Shown here: piece by piece, positions 1 to 9,732 of the stretch
Layout: each line of letters starts with the position of its first letter
Numbering within the stretch: position 1 is the stretch's first letter
DNA from: Ruania alkalisoli
Lineage (GTDB): Bacteria > Actinomycetota > Actinomycetes > Actinomycetales > Beutenbergiaceae
DNA length: 64,000 nt
Assembly (NCBI RefSeq): GCF_014960965.1
Contig: NZ_CP063169.1
Location: 591,581-655,580, forward strand
Direction of reading: 5' to 3'
Notes under the pieces: generated by a model
Database searches by the model: none
The model's input: the letters and a program-made list of their open reading frames with translations, nothing else
Told to the model about the DNA's origin: nothing
Position numbers and translations under genes: made by a program

Positions 1-1715
1 TCTTCGGCACCGCCGGCCACCCCGGGATGACGCACCCGTTCTCCTTCACGCTCGGATCCGCCGATCCCTCCGGTGCCCTCTATCTCGAGGTGGCGGCCGG
101 CGTGACCACCTTCATCCTTGCCGGCCGGTACTTCGAGCTGCGCGCCCGCCGCAACGCCGGTGCGGCCCTGCGAGCGCTGCTCGATCTGGGCGCCAAGGAC
201 GTCGCGATCCGGCACGGCGGTCAGGAGATCCGCCGCCCGGTGAGTGAGCTGGCCGTCGGAGACGAGTTCGTGGTCCGCCCGGGCGAGACCATTGCCACCG
301 ACGGTCAGGTGGTCGAGGGACGCTCCGCCGTCGACGTCTCGATGCTGACCGGAGAATCGGTGCCGGCCGAGGTGGAGGCGGGGGACGCCGTCGTGGGTGC
401 CTCGGTGAACGTGGGCGGCCGGCTCGTGGTGCGTGCGACCCGGATCGGAGCGGACACCCAGCTCGCCCGGATCGCCGCGCTGGTTGAGGAAGCGCAGAAC
501 GGCAAGGCGGCCGTGCAGCGGCTCGCCGATCGCATCTCCGCAGTCTTCGTGCCGATCGTCATCCTGATCGCGTTGGCGACGCTGATCGTGTGGTGGGCCG
601 TCTCGGGCGAACCCGCCAGTGCATTCACAGCGGCGGTGGCCGTGCTCATCATCGCTTGCCCGTGTGCACTCGGACTAGCCACCCCGACGGCGCTGCTCGT
701 CGGTACCGGGAGAGGCGCCCAGCTCGGCATCCTGATCCGCGGCCCCGAGGTGCTCGAGTCCACCCGCGCTGTCGACACTGTCGTCCTGGACAAGACCGGC
801 ACCGTGACCACGGGTGCGATGGCGGTGCGCAGCGTGCACCCGCTCGCCGGCACCAGCGAGGAGGAGGTGCTGCGTCTGGCCGGTGCCGTTGAGCACGCCT
901 CCGAGCACCCGATCGGAGCGGCCGTGGCGCGGGAGGCGCAGGAACGGCTGGGTGAGCTGCCCGCCGTCGCCGACTTCGAGAACCTTGCCGGGCGAGGTGT
1001 GCGCGGAGCGGTGGATGGCACGACGGTGCTCGTCGGGCGGCCGTCGGTGCTCACCGACGAAGGATGGGATGTCACCGGTCTTGACGCTGCCTTCGCACAG
1101 GCATCGACCGGTGGGGCGACCGTTGTCGCGGTCGGTGCCGACGGCGTGCTGCGCGGGCTCATCGAGGTGGGCGACACCGTCAAGGAGACATCCGCCGAGG
1201 CTGTGCGGATGTTGCGCGGGCTCGGGCTCACACCTGTGCTGCTGACGGGTGACAACACGCGCGCCGCCGAGCAGGTGGCGGCCGAGGTGGGGATCGAGGA
1301 GGTCATCGCCGAGGTGCTCCCCGAGGAGAAGGTGAACGAGGTGCGGCGCCTGCAGGAGTCGGGCCGGGTGGTTGCGATGGTCGGTGACGGGGTGAACGAT
1401 GCCGCGGCGCTCGCCACCGCCGACCTGGGGCTGGCGATGGGCACCGGAACGGACGCTGCGATCGAGGCCAGCGACATCACCCTCGTGCGCGGCGACCTGC
1501 GGGCCGCCACCGACGCGGTCCGCCTCTCCCGTCGTACCCTGGGCACCATCAAGGGCAATCTGTTCTGGGCGTTCGCCTACAACGTGGCGGCCATCCCGGT
1601 GGCTGCGCTGGGGTTGCTCAACCCGATGATCGCCGGCGCGGCGATGGCGTTCTCCTCGGTGTTCGTGGTGACGAACAGCCTGCGGTTGCGCGGCTTCCGG
1701 TCCGTCACGCGCTGA
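1..1715 (+). CDS. Heavy-metal (probably copper) translocating P1B-type ATPase, 5' part missing
   Basis: Membrane pump that uses ATP to export a soft metal, most likely Cu(I). The frame is open to the window edge: in-frame codons before the first ATG (27) read FGTAGHPG, so the N-terminal metal-binding domain and first helices lie outside. Visible motifs are the actuator TGES (348-359), the CPC metal-site helix followed by ALGLATP (from 657), the phosphorylation motif DKTGTVT (789-809), the SEHPIG motif of P1B pumps and the hinge GDGVND (1383-1400). Two C-terminal helices follow. CPC plus SEHP is the P1B-1 pattern, but the first helices would help settle the metal. Family assignment is certain; copper is inferred. 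Confidence 0.93.
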   Translation, partial: FGTAGHPGMTHPFSFTLGSADPSGALYLEVAAGVTTFILAGRYFELRARRNAGAALRALLDLGAKDVAIRHGGQEIRRPVSELAVGDEFVVRPGETIATDGQVVEGRSAVDVSMLTGESVPAEVEAGDAVVGASVNVGGRLVVRATRIGADTQLARIAALVEEAQNGKAAVQRLADRISAVFVPIVILIALATLIVWWAVSGEPASAFTAAVAVLIIACPCALGLATPTALLVGTGRGAQLGILIRGPEVLESTRAVDTVVLDKTGTVTTGAMAVRSVHPLAGTSEEEVLRLAGAVEHASEHPIGAAVAREAQERLGELPAVADFENLAGRGVRGAVDGTTVLVGRPSVLTDEGWDVTGLDAAFAQASTGGATVVAVGADGVLRGLIEVGDTVKETSAEAVRMLRGLGLTPVLLTGDNTRAAEQVAAEVGIEEVIAEVLPEEKVNEVRRLQESGRVVAMVGDGVNDAAALATADLGLAMGTGTDAAIEASDITLVRGDLRAATDAVRLSRRTLGTIKGNLFWAFAYNVAAIPVAALGLLNPMIAGAAMAFSSVFVVTNSLRLRGFRSVTR

Positions 1716-1913
1716 CGAGTTGCCGCCGCGTGCGGCGCTGCCCAGGCGGGATCGCGGACTGCCATCGAGGTATTCGCCAGCCGTATGCCAGGCGGACAGG
1801 TGCCGGACATCTTCCCTGTATTGACTACCGGGGTTGCCCGCGCATTCCAGCACCCCTGTCGCGCCGATCACCAGCGCGTGGGCGACGTCGTGGCCGGCGC
1901 TGTGGAGATCTTG

Positions 1914-4900
1914 ATGCGTCGCCTTGCCACCTCCGCGATCGGTCTGGCACTCGCTGCAGGCTTGGTTGTGGGCGCTCTCACTCCTGCCGCGGCTGCCGAC
2001 CCGCTCGACGATGTCGAGGGCGCCGGTACAGCTGACTCGCCGTATCTCATCGAGACGGCAGCCGAGTTCGTGGCGGTGGCCGATCAGATCAATACCGGCG
2101 ACGCCGCCTGGATCGATACTCATCTTGAACTCACCGCGAATCTCGACTTCGCTGGGCAGGAGTTCGGTGGCATCGACCGGTTCACCGGTGTGCTCGACGG
2201 AGCCGGGCACAGCATCCGCGACATCGTCTACGGACCGGGCGCGACGAGCAGCGAGTTGGGTCTCTTCCGTGAACTCGATGCCGCCGTCGTGCACGACCTC
2301 ACCCTCGACGGCGTCAGTGCGCAGACCACGGCGGACACACGCGTCGCCGGCATCGCCGTCGTGGCCACGGGCGGAACCCGCATCGAACGCAATGCGATCC
2401 TCGACGCCACGCTCGTGTCCGGGCATCAGTACACGGCGGGTATCACCACGAACGCACAGGACGGCGTCAGTATCGTCGACAACGCGATCGAGGGAGTCTT
2501 CGACTCCGCGCGGTACCCGAGCGCAGTGGTGGGGTATGGGCGTTACGACGTCCAGATCGAACGCAACCTCGTCGACGCCACCGTCGTCTCGGGTGGGTCG
2601 CGTGCCCACGGCGCGATGCTGCTCGGATACGCCGGTGCCTACTCGGACACCTCGAAACCTGAGGTGGAGATCCTCGACAACGTCCTGATCGGGGGCGAGG
2701 TGACCTACCGCGGGGGAGACAGCGGCATCGATCCTGCCCGGGTCGCCGGAGTCATCCGGAGCCCCGGAGTGGTGGCCGAACGCAACCTGGCTGCCGTCTC
2801 CATCCTCGTCGCTGGTGAACGCCCGGAGGCGCCCGGTGAGCTGAACCGCCAGGGCGAGGACGCCACCGCGGAGGAACTACGCCGTCAGGCCACATATGAA
2901 GGGCTTGGCTGGGCCTTCCCTGGCACCTGGCGGTGGGACCAGGATCGCGAAGGACCAGTGCCTTCGCTCTCCGGGACCGGTGCAGACCTGCCCGAACCCG
3001 AGCCGCTGCCCGAACCCGAGCCCGGGGAGGAGCTCACGGGCGTGGACGGACGAGGTACCGAGGCCGACCCCTATCAGATCGCCGATGCCGATGACCTGAT
3101 TGCCATCACCGAGGCAATCAACGGCGACATGGCCACCTACGGCGGCGCGCATGTGCGCCTCACCGCGAATATCGACTTCGGCGGTGGCGTGTTCGCTGGC
3201 ATCGACCACTTCAGCGGTGTACTCGACGGAGCAGGTCACAAGATCTTCAGTATCGGCGACTACGCCGTCCGCGACAACGCGAACGGCGAGCCTCAGCGCG
3301 GCTTCATCCACACGCTGAATGGAGGCACTGTCCGTGACCTCACTATCGATGGACTCCGCGTGACCGACCGTGGGAACGTCCGCGTGGCGGGAATCGCGCT
3401 CGATGCGGTGAACGGCGCCGTGCTCGACGGCAACTCGGTCCTCGATGCCACCCTCATCTCCGGCAGCCAGTACGCGGCAGCGATCGCTGCCAAGGCCGAG
3501 GGTGCCGTCGTCACCGACAACTGGGTCACGGGAACCTACGACAGCGCCCGTTACCCCGCCGCTGTCGTCGGCTACGCCCGGCACGGTTCCGAGATCAGCA
3601 GGAATCTGATCGACGCCACCGTCGTCTCGGGTGGGGCACGTGCACACGGTGCCATGGTGGTTGCCTACCAGGGTGGCGGCAGCGTGGTCGGAACAACCCG
3701 GATCACCGACAATGTGCTCTACGACGGCGAGGTCACCTACCGCGGTGGGCGCACGGCGATCGCACCCGGCCGGGTAGTCGCCATTCACCGCGCTGACGGA
3801 TTCGAGGTCGAGAACAACCTCGCGCGGGAGACGATCCTGGTCGCCGGAGAACTGCCGGACGCCCCCGGGGAGCGCAATATGCACGGCACCGATACCAGCG
3901 CCGCACAACTCGCCCAGCAGGCAACCTATGAGGGGCTCGGCTGGGACTTCTCCGGCCAGTGGACGTGGGACGTGTCCCGCGGTCACCCCGTGCCCGACCG
4001 CGAATACCTCCTGGGCGCCGGTACACGCGAGGTTCCCTTCGAGATCCGCAGCCCCGCTGACCTGCAGATGCTCGCCGATGGCCTCAATGGAGGCGACGCC
4101 ACTCTTGAAGGCGACCGGCAGTTCACCCTCACCAGCGACCTCGACTTCTCCGGTCAGGACCCCTTCACTGGAATCGACCGTTTCGAGGGCGTGCTCGATG
4201 GTCGAGGTCATACCATCACCGGTCTTCGATACGCCCCGAGCGGAGCGCACGACTCGCTCGGACTGGTGCGGACGCTCACAGGAACCATCCGGAACATGCA
4301 GTTCGACGATCTGGTCGTCGGCGACAGCACCGAGCCCGTCGCGGCTGTCGCGGTGCACGCTGCGGGTACAGCCTCTCAGCGTGCCCTCATCGAGATGATC
4401 TCCGTCGACGTCACCGTCGACGCCCCGTCCTCCCCGCTGGCGGGCGGACTCGTGGCCACGGCAGAGAACGCGGACGTGACCTTCAACGAGGTCGACGCCA
4501 CGGTCGCGGCTGAGACTGCAGCGGCGGCCGTGGCCCGGGCCGATGATGGTGCCCTGATCTCGACCCTCCTCGTTCACGGAGAGGTGACCGCAACCGAGGC
4601 GTCCGGCCTCGTGGTCGCCACCGTGCAGGCGGGCGCCGAGGTGACCCGGAACATCGTGCTCGGTCGCGCCGTCACCGATGCCGGCGGTGGTCGCGTGCTC
4701 GGTGACGTCAGTGCAGATGGCTGGGACGCCGCTGAGAACCTGGCGAACGTCGAGACCACGGTCGGTGGCGAGACTGTCACGGGCCCCGGTGAGCGCGGAC
4801 GGCACGGGATCGACGTCAGCGCCGAGGATCTCGCTCTTCGTAGCACCTACGACGAGATCGGCTGGAGCTTCGTGGAGCATTGGCGGTGGGATCCGGAGAC

Positions 4901-7900
4901 GGGCACCGCGTCGATCAAGCACACAGCACCCGAGGAGCTCCCGAACCGCATCACGACGACCTTCCATGGCGACCCCAGTACGCAGCGCGGCTTCTCGTGG
5001 TACCAGACCGTGGACACCGATGACGCGGCCGTGCTGCTCAGCACCGACCCCTCGTTCCCCGTTGGGGAGTCGACCTTCCAGGTCACGGCAGACCAGGCGA
5101 CGACGCGCCACGACGAGTTGCACTACTCGGCGGTCGCCCACGGCCTCGTGCCCGGCAACACGTACTACTACCGCGTCGGCGACTCTCTCACCGGGGTCTG
5201 GAGCGCCACCGGCGAGTTCGTGACTCCGACGTCGGGGAGTGAGGACTTCACCTTCATCGACCTGACCGACACTCAGGCCAAGGCCGAAGAGGAAGCGGCG
5301 TTGGCCGCCACGACGCTGCGCCACGCTCTGGCGACCGTGCCCGAGGCCGAGTTCATGGTGCACAACGGCGACGTGGTGCAGGACGGTCATATCGAGGACG
5401 ACTGGTCCGACATGCTCGGTGCCGCGCAGGACAGCCTGCTCGCCACCACCATCGCCCCAGCCGCCGGCAACCATGAAGACCGGAACAACTCCTTCGTCGA
5501 CCACTTCACGCTGGAGGCCCCGAACGGTCAGAGCACCGAGACCGGCGCCTACTACGCCTACCGCTACCAGGGCGCTCACTTCATGGTTCTCAACACCAAC
5601 GAGGATCCCGAGGAAGGGATCTCCGACGATCAGCTCCGCTGGCTGCGCGAGGAGGCACAGGCGGCACGCACAGACGGAGCCGACTGGTTGTTGCTCGTCA
5701 TGCACAAGGGTCTGTACACGGCAGGCACTCATGCGACCGATGCCGACGTCCACGCGATGCGCGAGAAGTTGGTGCCGGTGATCGATGAGATCGGGATCGA
5801 CCTCGTGTTCCAGGGCCACGATCACTACATGTCGCGCACTGAGGTGCTTCGCCACGATCCTGATGGCGCGGCGTTTGCAAGCCCGGTGGAGGCCTCGGTC
5901 ATCACCGAGATCGTCGACGGGCACCGGTTCGAGTACACCGTCGATCCGGACGGGACGCTCTACTTCATGCCCAATACAGCGGGCGCCAAGCACTACGCGC
6001 AGATCGCCGAGGCGGAGATCTTCGACCTGGAGTCCTATCTCCGGCTCTTCGACCGACTCGGTACGCCGCGTGCCGGCACGGCCGAGACCTTCACCGCGGT
6101 CGACGTCACTGAGGAGCGGTTGACTGTCGAGGTGTACAACATCACCGATGGGGGCCAGCCGCGGCTCTCCGAAGGGTTCGGTATCGACCGTCAGCTGACC
6201 GGTGTCGAGCAAATGATCGAGGGCCTGCCTGCCGCCGAGAGCCTCAGCCTCGACGACCAGGTGCTTGTCGAGGCAGCGAGAGAGGGTGTCGCCGCCCTCA
6301 CCAGCGGCCAGCGGGATGCGCTCGACCTCGCGCGACTGGAGGCTGCAGAACTGAGGTTGCGTGAGCTGCGCGGGCTCGTCTCCACCGATGGCATCACCCT
6401 GGCGTGGGCTGACCCCGAGGCGACCGCGCGCGAGCCGATCACCGTCCGCAACGAGACTGCGCGTGAGTTCCGTGATGTACCCGTGCGGCTGACCCTCGCC
6501 GACAGCCCCGGCGTCACCGGGGACGAACTCGCCTTCGCCGCCGCGGACGGCGCCTTGCTCGATTATGAGGTCGAGCACTGGAACCCGGGTGGCTCCAGCA
6601 CCGTCTGGGTGCGGATGCCGCGACTAGCGGCTGGCTCGATCACTGTGCTGTGGGCCTACTACGGCGGCGGCGATGAGGGCAACGACCCCGCCGAGGTATG
6701 GAACGCCGACTACGCACTCGTCGAGCACTTCGACGAGGCCACGACGGCTGGCCAGACCCGGGTCGACTCCACCGGGCAGCACACCGGCACCCTCTTCGGG
6801 GCCGATCTGAGTGTGGAGGCGACCGCGGGTGGGGCGCTCGCGAGCCGCTTCGAGGGGTCCCTCCTGCAGTACCCGGGCAACGTAGGAGGGGGGCACCAGA
6901 CCATCTCCGTGAGCGGGATCTACTCGTTCACCGACGAGGACGTCCTCGCGGGCGGCCAGGACGGCACGATCGTCGCCAAAGAGGACCCGGCTGGCGGCAC
7001 GCCGTCGGCGTTCCTGCAACGCCTGAGCGGGGGAGAGGGGGCGGTGCGGACGACCCTGGGCTCCTCGGAGTTCATGGCCGCCGTTCCGGCCGACGGCGAA
7101 CCGCACCTGGTCACCCAGCTCTATGACGGCATGACCTACGCGGTGTTCGTCGACGGCGTGCAGCAGTACGAGACGATGGCCGAACGCCGGCCGACGCGAA
7201 GCGACTTCGGCGTCCTGACAACCATCGGTGCGCTATCGGCAGAGGGCGACTCGCTCGTCGCGCCGTTCCAAGGCACCATCGAGGAGGTGCAGATCGCGAG
7301 CGCTCCCGTCCTGCCCGAATTCGAGCAGTTCCGGTATGCGAACTACTTCGGAGACGCCGTCCGCTACGGCGAACGCACCGAGCGCTCGCAGGACGGGCTG
7401 TCCCTGATCGCTGATAGCGCCGCCCCGGATGCTGAGATCGAGGCGGGGCTCGTCCCGATCACCGGTGCGCTCTCCCACGGAGCCGAGATCACGGCCACCG
7501 TCGGAGATCGCATCGTCTTCCAGGAGACCGTCGACGCGGGCGCCTTCACGCTCGACGTGCCGGTCCACCTGCCCGGTGATCAGAATGTCTCGTTGGTGGC
7601 GGCCCTCGGTGACGACGCGGCTGAAGCCACCGTTTCCCTCAGCGTGACCGACAGGGTGGCTCCGGAACAGCCTGAGGTGGACACCGAGCGGGTCGATTCC
7701 GCCGCGGACCAGGTACGCCTGAGCGCCACGCCGCTCAGCGACGGTCGTGAGCCCGTTGAGGCACGCTTCTTCATGAACGAGGCGATAGACCTGACCGAGG
7801 CGAACGTGAGTGTGCGTACCGGAGCCACCGAAGACCGGGTGCCCACGTCACTGACACCCGAGTCCGGCGAGGCGGCTGAAGACCTCCTACCGGAGACAGT

Positions 7901-9632
7901 CGGCGAGGATGCGAATCCCTACCAGATTTACTCCATCGCGCTGACCCCAGAGCAGGCAGAGGAGGAGACATTCCATCTCACCTGGACCGGAACCGGCGAC
8001 GACCGTCGCATCTCCGCCTGGGTCTGGGACCACACGGCCGGGAGCTGGTTGGTCAAGGACAGTGATGCGGACATCTCCGGAGGTGAGGTCTCGCTGGACA
8101 TCACCGCCCTAGCGAAAGAGAACGCTGTCGGGCCCGAGGCTGAGCTCCAGTTGCTGATCTGGCGAGGTCTCGTGGCTGAGCCGTTCGGAGACCGTGTACA
8201 CGAGCAATACCCGGACCGGGCCGATTTCGACTGGGGCTTCAGCCACGTGCCGGACACCCAGCTCTACGCCGAGTCCACACCGTGGATGATGACCGAGATG
8301 TTCGAGCACCTCGTCGACAACGCCGACGAACGCCAAACCGAGCTCGTGATCCATGCCGGTGACTGGGTCAACCGTGAGTACCTGCGGGACGAGTACCAGT
8401 GGCGCGACGCGGAACCATCAGCCCGTGCACTCGAGGAGGCCGGCATCCCGCTGATGGTCTCGTGGGGCAACCACGACTACTCCGAGGACCGCAACGGTCG
8501 CCTGATGCTCGAGCAGTATTTCCCGATGTCCCGATTCCAGGAAAACGTCGAGGACACTCCCTTCACCTTCGGCGGGCACTACGACATCGACAACTATTAC
8601 TACACGGCCGAGATCGAGGGGGCGCCGTTGTTGTTCCTCGCGCTCAGCTACTGGTCGGCGAACACCGACGACGACCCCGGGATCCAGTGGGCGAGGGAAG
8701 CCATCGAAGCACATCCGGATCACACGGTGATCCTGGCCACGCACGACTACATGTTCGCCCGTGACGCGAGCGACCCGTACACCAACCCGCGGATCAACGA
8801 TCAACTCGTCGATCCTTATCCGAACGTGGCGCTTGTGCTTGCCGGTCATAACTCCGGAAGCTACGTGGCTGCTCGGGAGACCGATCACGGCACCACCTCC
8901 TACGGTCTGCTCACCGACTACCAGACGCGCCCCTGGGGTGGCCACGAGTTCTACAAAAACCTCAGTGTGGATGCGGAGAACGGTCTTCTGTACGTGAACA
9001 CGTACTCGCCGTGGCTGGACTCATGGACCTCGGACGGGCGTTGGCATTCCCCCATCTCCTCGGAGAACGTGCCCGGGTTCCACGGTGACGACTCGGAGAA
9101 CTTCGTCCTCGAGCTCGACCTCGGTGGAACAGGCGATGACCGTACTCTCGGCGCCCTCGGGCTCACCCTGGACGTCGGCGCACCGATACCAGTGGGTGAG
9201 GCGCAGACGGTTGTCGGCACAGATACTGCGGACGTCATCGTCGCTGATCTGGCACCGCAGGCCCGGCACTCGTGGTTCGCCGAGGTGACAGATGCTGCGG
9301 GGAACGTGACGCGCAGTGTCACCACGGTGTTCTCGCTGGCGGCTCTGTCGGAGCCGACCCCAGATCCGGAACCCACTGAGCCGGGCGACCCGGGCGACGG
9401 GCAGGATGGCACCGACCCCGGTGATGGGCAGGGTGGCGCAGACCCGGGTGATGGGCAGGGTGGCGCAGACCCCGGTGATGGCGGGCAGACGGACGGCTCC
9501 GGTTCGGACGGTGAACTCTCCGAGACCGGGACCGGCTTGCCGATGCTTCTCTGCCTCGTTGCCCTGGGCTTGCTCGTGAGCGGGGCCGCAGTGCTGATGA
9601 TCAGACGACACCGGCGGCCTGGTCAGGGCTGA
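1914..9632 (+). CDS. Giant secreted wall-anchored protein with two metallophosphatase domains
   Basis: Predicted surface phosphoesterase of 2,572 residues. ATG 1914 is chosen because GGAG lies 6 nt upstream and a signal peptide (MRRLATSAIG..., cleavage after TPAAAA) begins there; the frame is open further upstream to 1785. Order of parts: three beta-helix/GLUG-like repeats (residues about 36-1000), a fibronectin-like purple-acid-phosphatase N-domain (about 1005-1105), metallophosphatase 1 (about 1110-1310: DLTDTQ, NGDVVQDG, GNHED, MHKG, GHDHY), a DUF2341-like sandwich (about 1490-1590), a LamG-like domain (about 1600-1815), Ig-like spacer, metallophosphatase 2 (about 2110-2320: PDTQ, AGDW, GNHDY, THDY, AGHN), a 9-residue DPGDGQGGA linker repeat, and the sorting tail LSETG (2535-2539)-hydrophobic-RRHRR. 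Substrate unknown. Domain calls are by eye. Confidence 0.85.
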   Translation: MRRLATSAIGLALAAGLVVGALTPAAAADPLDDVEGAGTADSPYLIETAAEFVAVADQINTGDAAWIDTHLELTANLDFAGQEFGGIDRFTGVLDGAGHSIRDIVYGPGATSSELGLFRELDAAVVHDLTLDGVSAQTTADTRVAGIAVVATGGTRIERNAILDATLVSGHQYTAGITTNAQDGVSIVDNAIEGVFDSARYPSAVVGYGRYDVQIERNLVDATVVSGGSRAHGAMLLGYAGAYSDTSKPEVEILDNVLIGGEVTYRGGDSGIDPARVAGVIRSPGVVAERNLAAVSILVAGERPEAPGELNRQGEDATAEELRRQATYEGLGWAFPGTWRWDQDREGPVPSLSGTGADLPEPEPLPEPEPGEELTGVDGRGTEADPYQIADADDLIAITEAINGDMATYGGAHVRLTANIDFGGGVFAGIDHFSGVLDGAGHKIFSIGDYAVRDNANGEPQRGFIHTLNGGTVRDLTIDGLRVTDRGNVRVAGIALDAVNGAVLDGNSVLDATLISGSQYAAAIAAKAEGAVVTDNWVTGTYDSARYPAAVVGYARHGSEISRNLIDATVVSGGARAHGAMVVAYQGGGSVVGTTRITDNVLYDGEVTYRGGRTAIAPGRVVAIHRADGFEVENNLARETILVAGELPDAPGERNMHGTDTSAAQLAQQATYEGLGWDFSGQWTWDVSRGHPVPDREYLLGAGTREVPFEIRSPADLQMLADGLNGGDATLEGDRQFTLTSDLDFSGQDPFTGIDRFEGVLDGRGHTITGLRYAPSGAHDSLGLVRTLTGTIRNMQFDDLVVGDSTEPVAAVAVHAAGTASQRALIEMISVDVTVDAPSSPLAGGLVATAENADVTFNEVDATVAAETAAAAVARADDGALISTLLVHGEVTATEASGLVVATVQAGAEVTRNIVLGRAVTDAGGGRVLGDVSADGWDAAENLANVETTVGGETVTGPGERGRHGIDVSAEDLALRSTYDEIGWSFVEHWRWDPETGTASIKHTAPEELPNRITTTFHGDPSTQRGFSWYQTVDTDDAAVLLSTDPSFPVGESTFQVTADQATTRHDELHYSAVAHGLVPGNTYYYRVGDSLTGVWSATGEFVTPTSGSEDFTFIDLTDTQAKAEEEAALAATTLRHALATVPEAEFMVHNGDVVQDGHIEDDWSDMLGAAQDSLLATTIAPAAGNHEDRNNSFVDHFTLEAPNGQSTETGAYYAYRYQGAHFMVLNTNEDPEEGISDDQLRWLREEAQAARTDGADWLLLVMHKGLYTAGTHATDADVHAMREKLVPVIDEIGIDLVFQGHDHYMSRTEVLRHDPDGAAFASPVEASVITEIVDGHRFEYTVDPDGTLYFMPNTAGAKHYAQIAEAEIFDLESYLRLFDRLGTPRAGTAETFTAVDVTEERLTVEVYNITDGGQPRLSEGFGIDRQLTGVEQMIEGLPAAESLSLDDQVLVEAAREGVAALTSGQRDALDLARLEAAELRLRELRGLVSTDGITLAWADPEATAREPITVRNETAREFRDVPVRLTLADSPGVTGDELAFAAADGALLDYEVEHWNPGGSSTVWVRMPRLAAGSITVLWAYYGGGDEGNDPAEVWNADYALVEHFDEATTAGQTRVDSTGQHTGTLFGADLSVEATAGGALASRFEGSLLQYPGNVGGGHQTISVSGIYSFTDEDVLAGGQDGTIVAKEDPAGGTPSAFLQRLSGGEGAVRTTLGSSEFMAAVPADGEPHLVTQLYDGMTYAVFVDGVQQYETMAERRPTRSDFGVLTTIGALSAEGDSLVAPFQGTIEEVQIASAPVLPEFEQFRYANYFGDAVRYGERTERSQDGLSLIADSAAPDAEIEAGLVPITGALSHGAEITATVGDRIVFQETVDAGAFTLDVPVHLPGDQNVSLVAALGDDAAEATVSLSVTDRVAPEQPEVDTERVDSAADQVRLSATPLSDGREPVEARFFMNEAIDLTEANVSVRTGATEDRVPTSLTPESGEAAEDLLPETVGEDANPYQIYSIALTPEQAEEETFHLTWTGTGDDRRISAWVWDHTAGSWLVKDSDADISGGEVSLDITALAKENAVGPEAELQLLIWRGLVAEPFGDRVHEQYPDRADFDWGFSHVPDTQLYAESTPWMMTEMFEHLVDNADERQTELVIHAGDWVNREYLRDEYQWRDAEPSARALEEAGIPLMVSWGNHDYSEDRNGRLMLEQYFPMSRFQENVEDTPFTFGGHYDIDNYYYTAEIEGAPLLFLALSYWSANTDDDPGIQWAREAIEAHPDHTVILATHDYMFARDASDPYTNPRINDQLVDPYPNVALVLAGHNSGSYVAARETDHGTTSYGLLTDYQTRPWGGHEFYKNLSVDAENGLLYVNTYSPWLDSWTSDGRWHSPISSENVPGFHGDDSENFVLELDLGGTGDDRTLGALGLTLDVGAPIPVGEAQTVVGTDTADVIVADLAPQARHSWFAEVTDAAGNVTRSVTTVFSLAALSEPTPDPEPTEPGDPGDGQDGTDPGDGQGGADPGDGQGGADPGDGGQTDGSGSDGELSETGTGLPMLLCLVALGLLVSGAAVLMIRRHRRPGQG
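2019..4900 (+). repeat. Three tandem roughly 1-kb coding repeats (beta-helix/GLUG-like) in the giant phosphatase
   Basis: Units start near 2019, 3048 and 4013. Each opens with G-x-GT-(4)-P-(Y/F)-x-I and then has L-T-(A/S)-(N/D)-(I/L)-DF, GID-(R/H)-F-x-GVLDG-x-GH. Units 1 and 2 also share the VSGG-(S/A)-RAHGAM and EVTYRGG segments and a YEGLGW-(A/D)-F end; unit 3 is more divergent. Confidence 0.8.
9387..9488 (+). repeat. 27-bp tandem repeat encoding the DPGDGQGGA wall-spanning linker
   Basis: Units begin at 9387, 9414, 9441 and 9468 (the last partial) and encode DPGDGQDGT, DPGDGQGGA, DPGDGQGGA and DPGDGGQ. They sit just before the sorting signal, where flexible Pro/Gly linkers span the cell wall. 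Units 2 and 3 are nearly identical in DNA, so copy number may vary between strains. Confidence 0.85.
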
Positions 9633-9644
9633 TCCGTCCGCAGC

Positions 9645-9682
9645 ATGGGTGGTGCCGACTCAGGCGGGTCGGCACCACCCAT
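9645..9682. terminator. Bidirectional hairpin between convergent genes
   Basis: Perfect 15-bp inverted repeat ATGGGTGGTGCCGAC / GTCGGCACCACCCAT with an 8-nt loop, placed between the stop codons of the giant phosphatase (+) and the lipid kinase (-). No U-tract is needed for such hairpins in high-GC actinobacteria. Confidence 0.75.
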
Positions 9683-9732
9683 GCGCCTGTGACGGCGGGT
9701 GCGGCACTCGGCCCGCCAGATTCCTCGGTGGC

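Noticed and set aside
675-2609. 644-codon minus-strand frame across the metal ATPase and the start of the giant gene
   Set aside because: Low-complexity composition and overlap with two supported genes.
2877-6578. Very long open frame on the minus strand opposite the giant phosphatase
   Set aside because: It mirrors the codon bias of the plus-strand gene, has no start signal or domain, and crosses several clear plus-strand domains.
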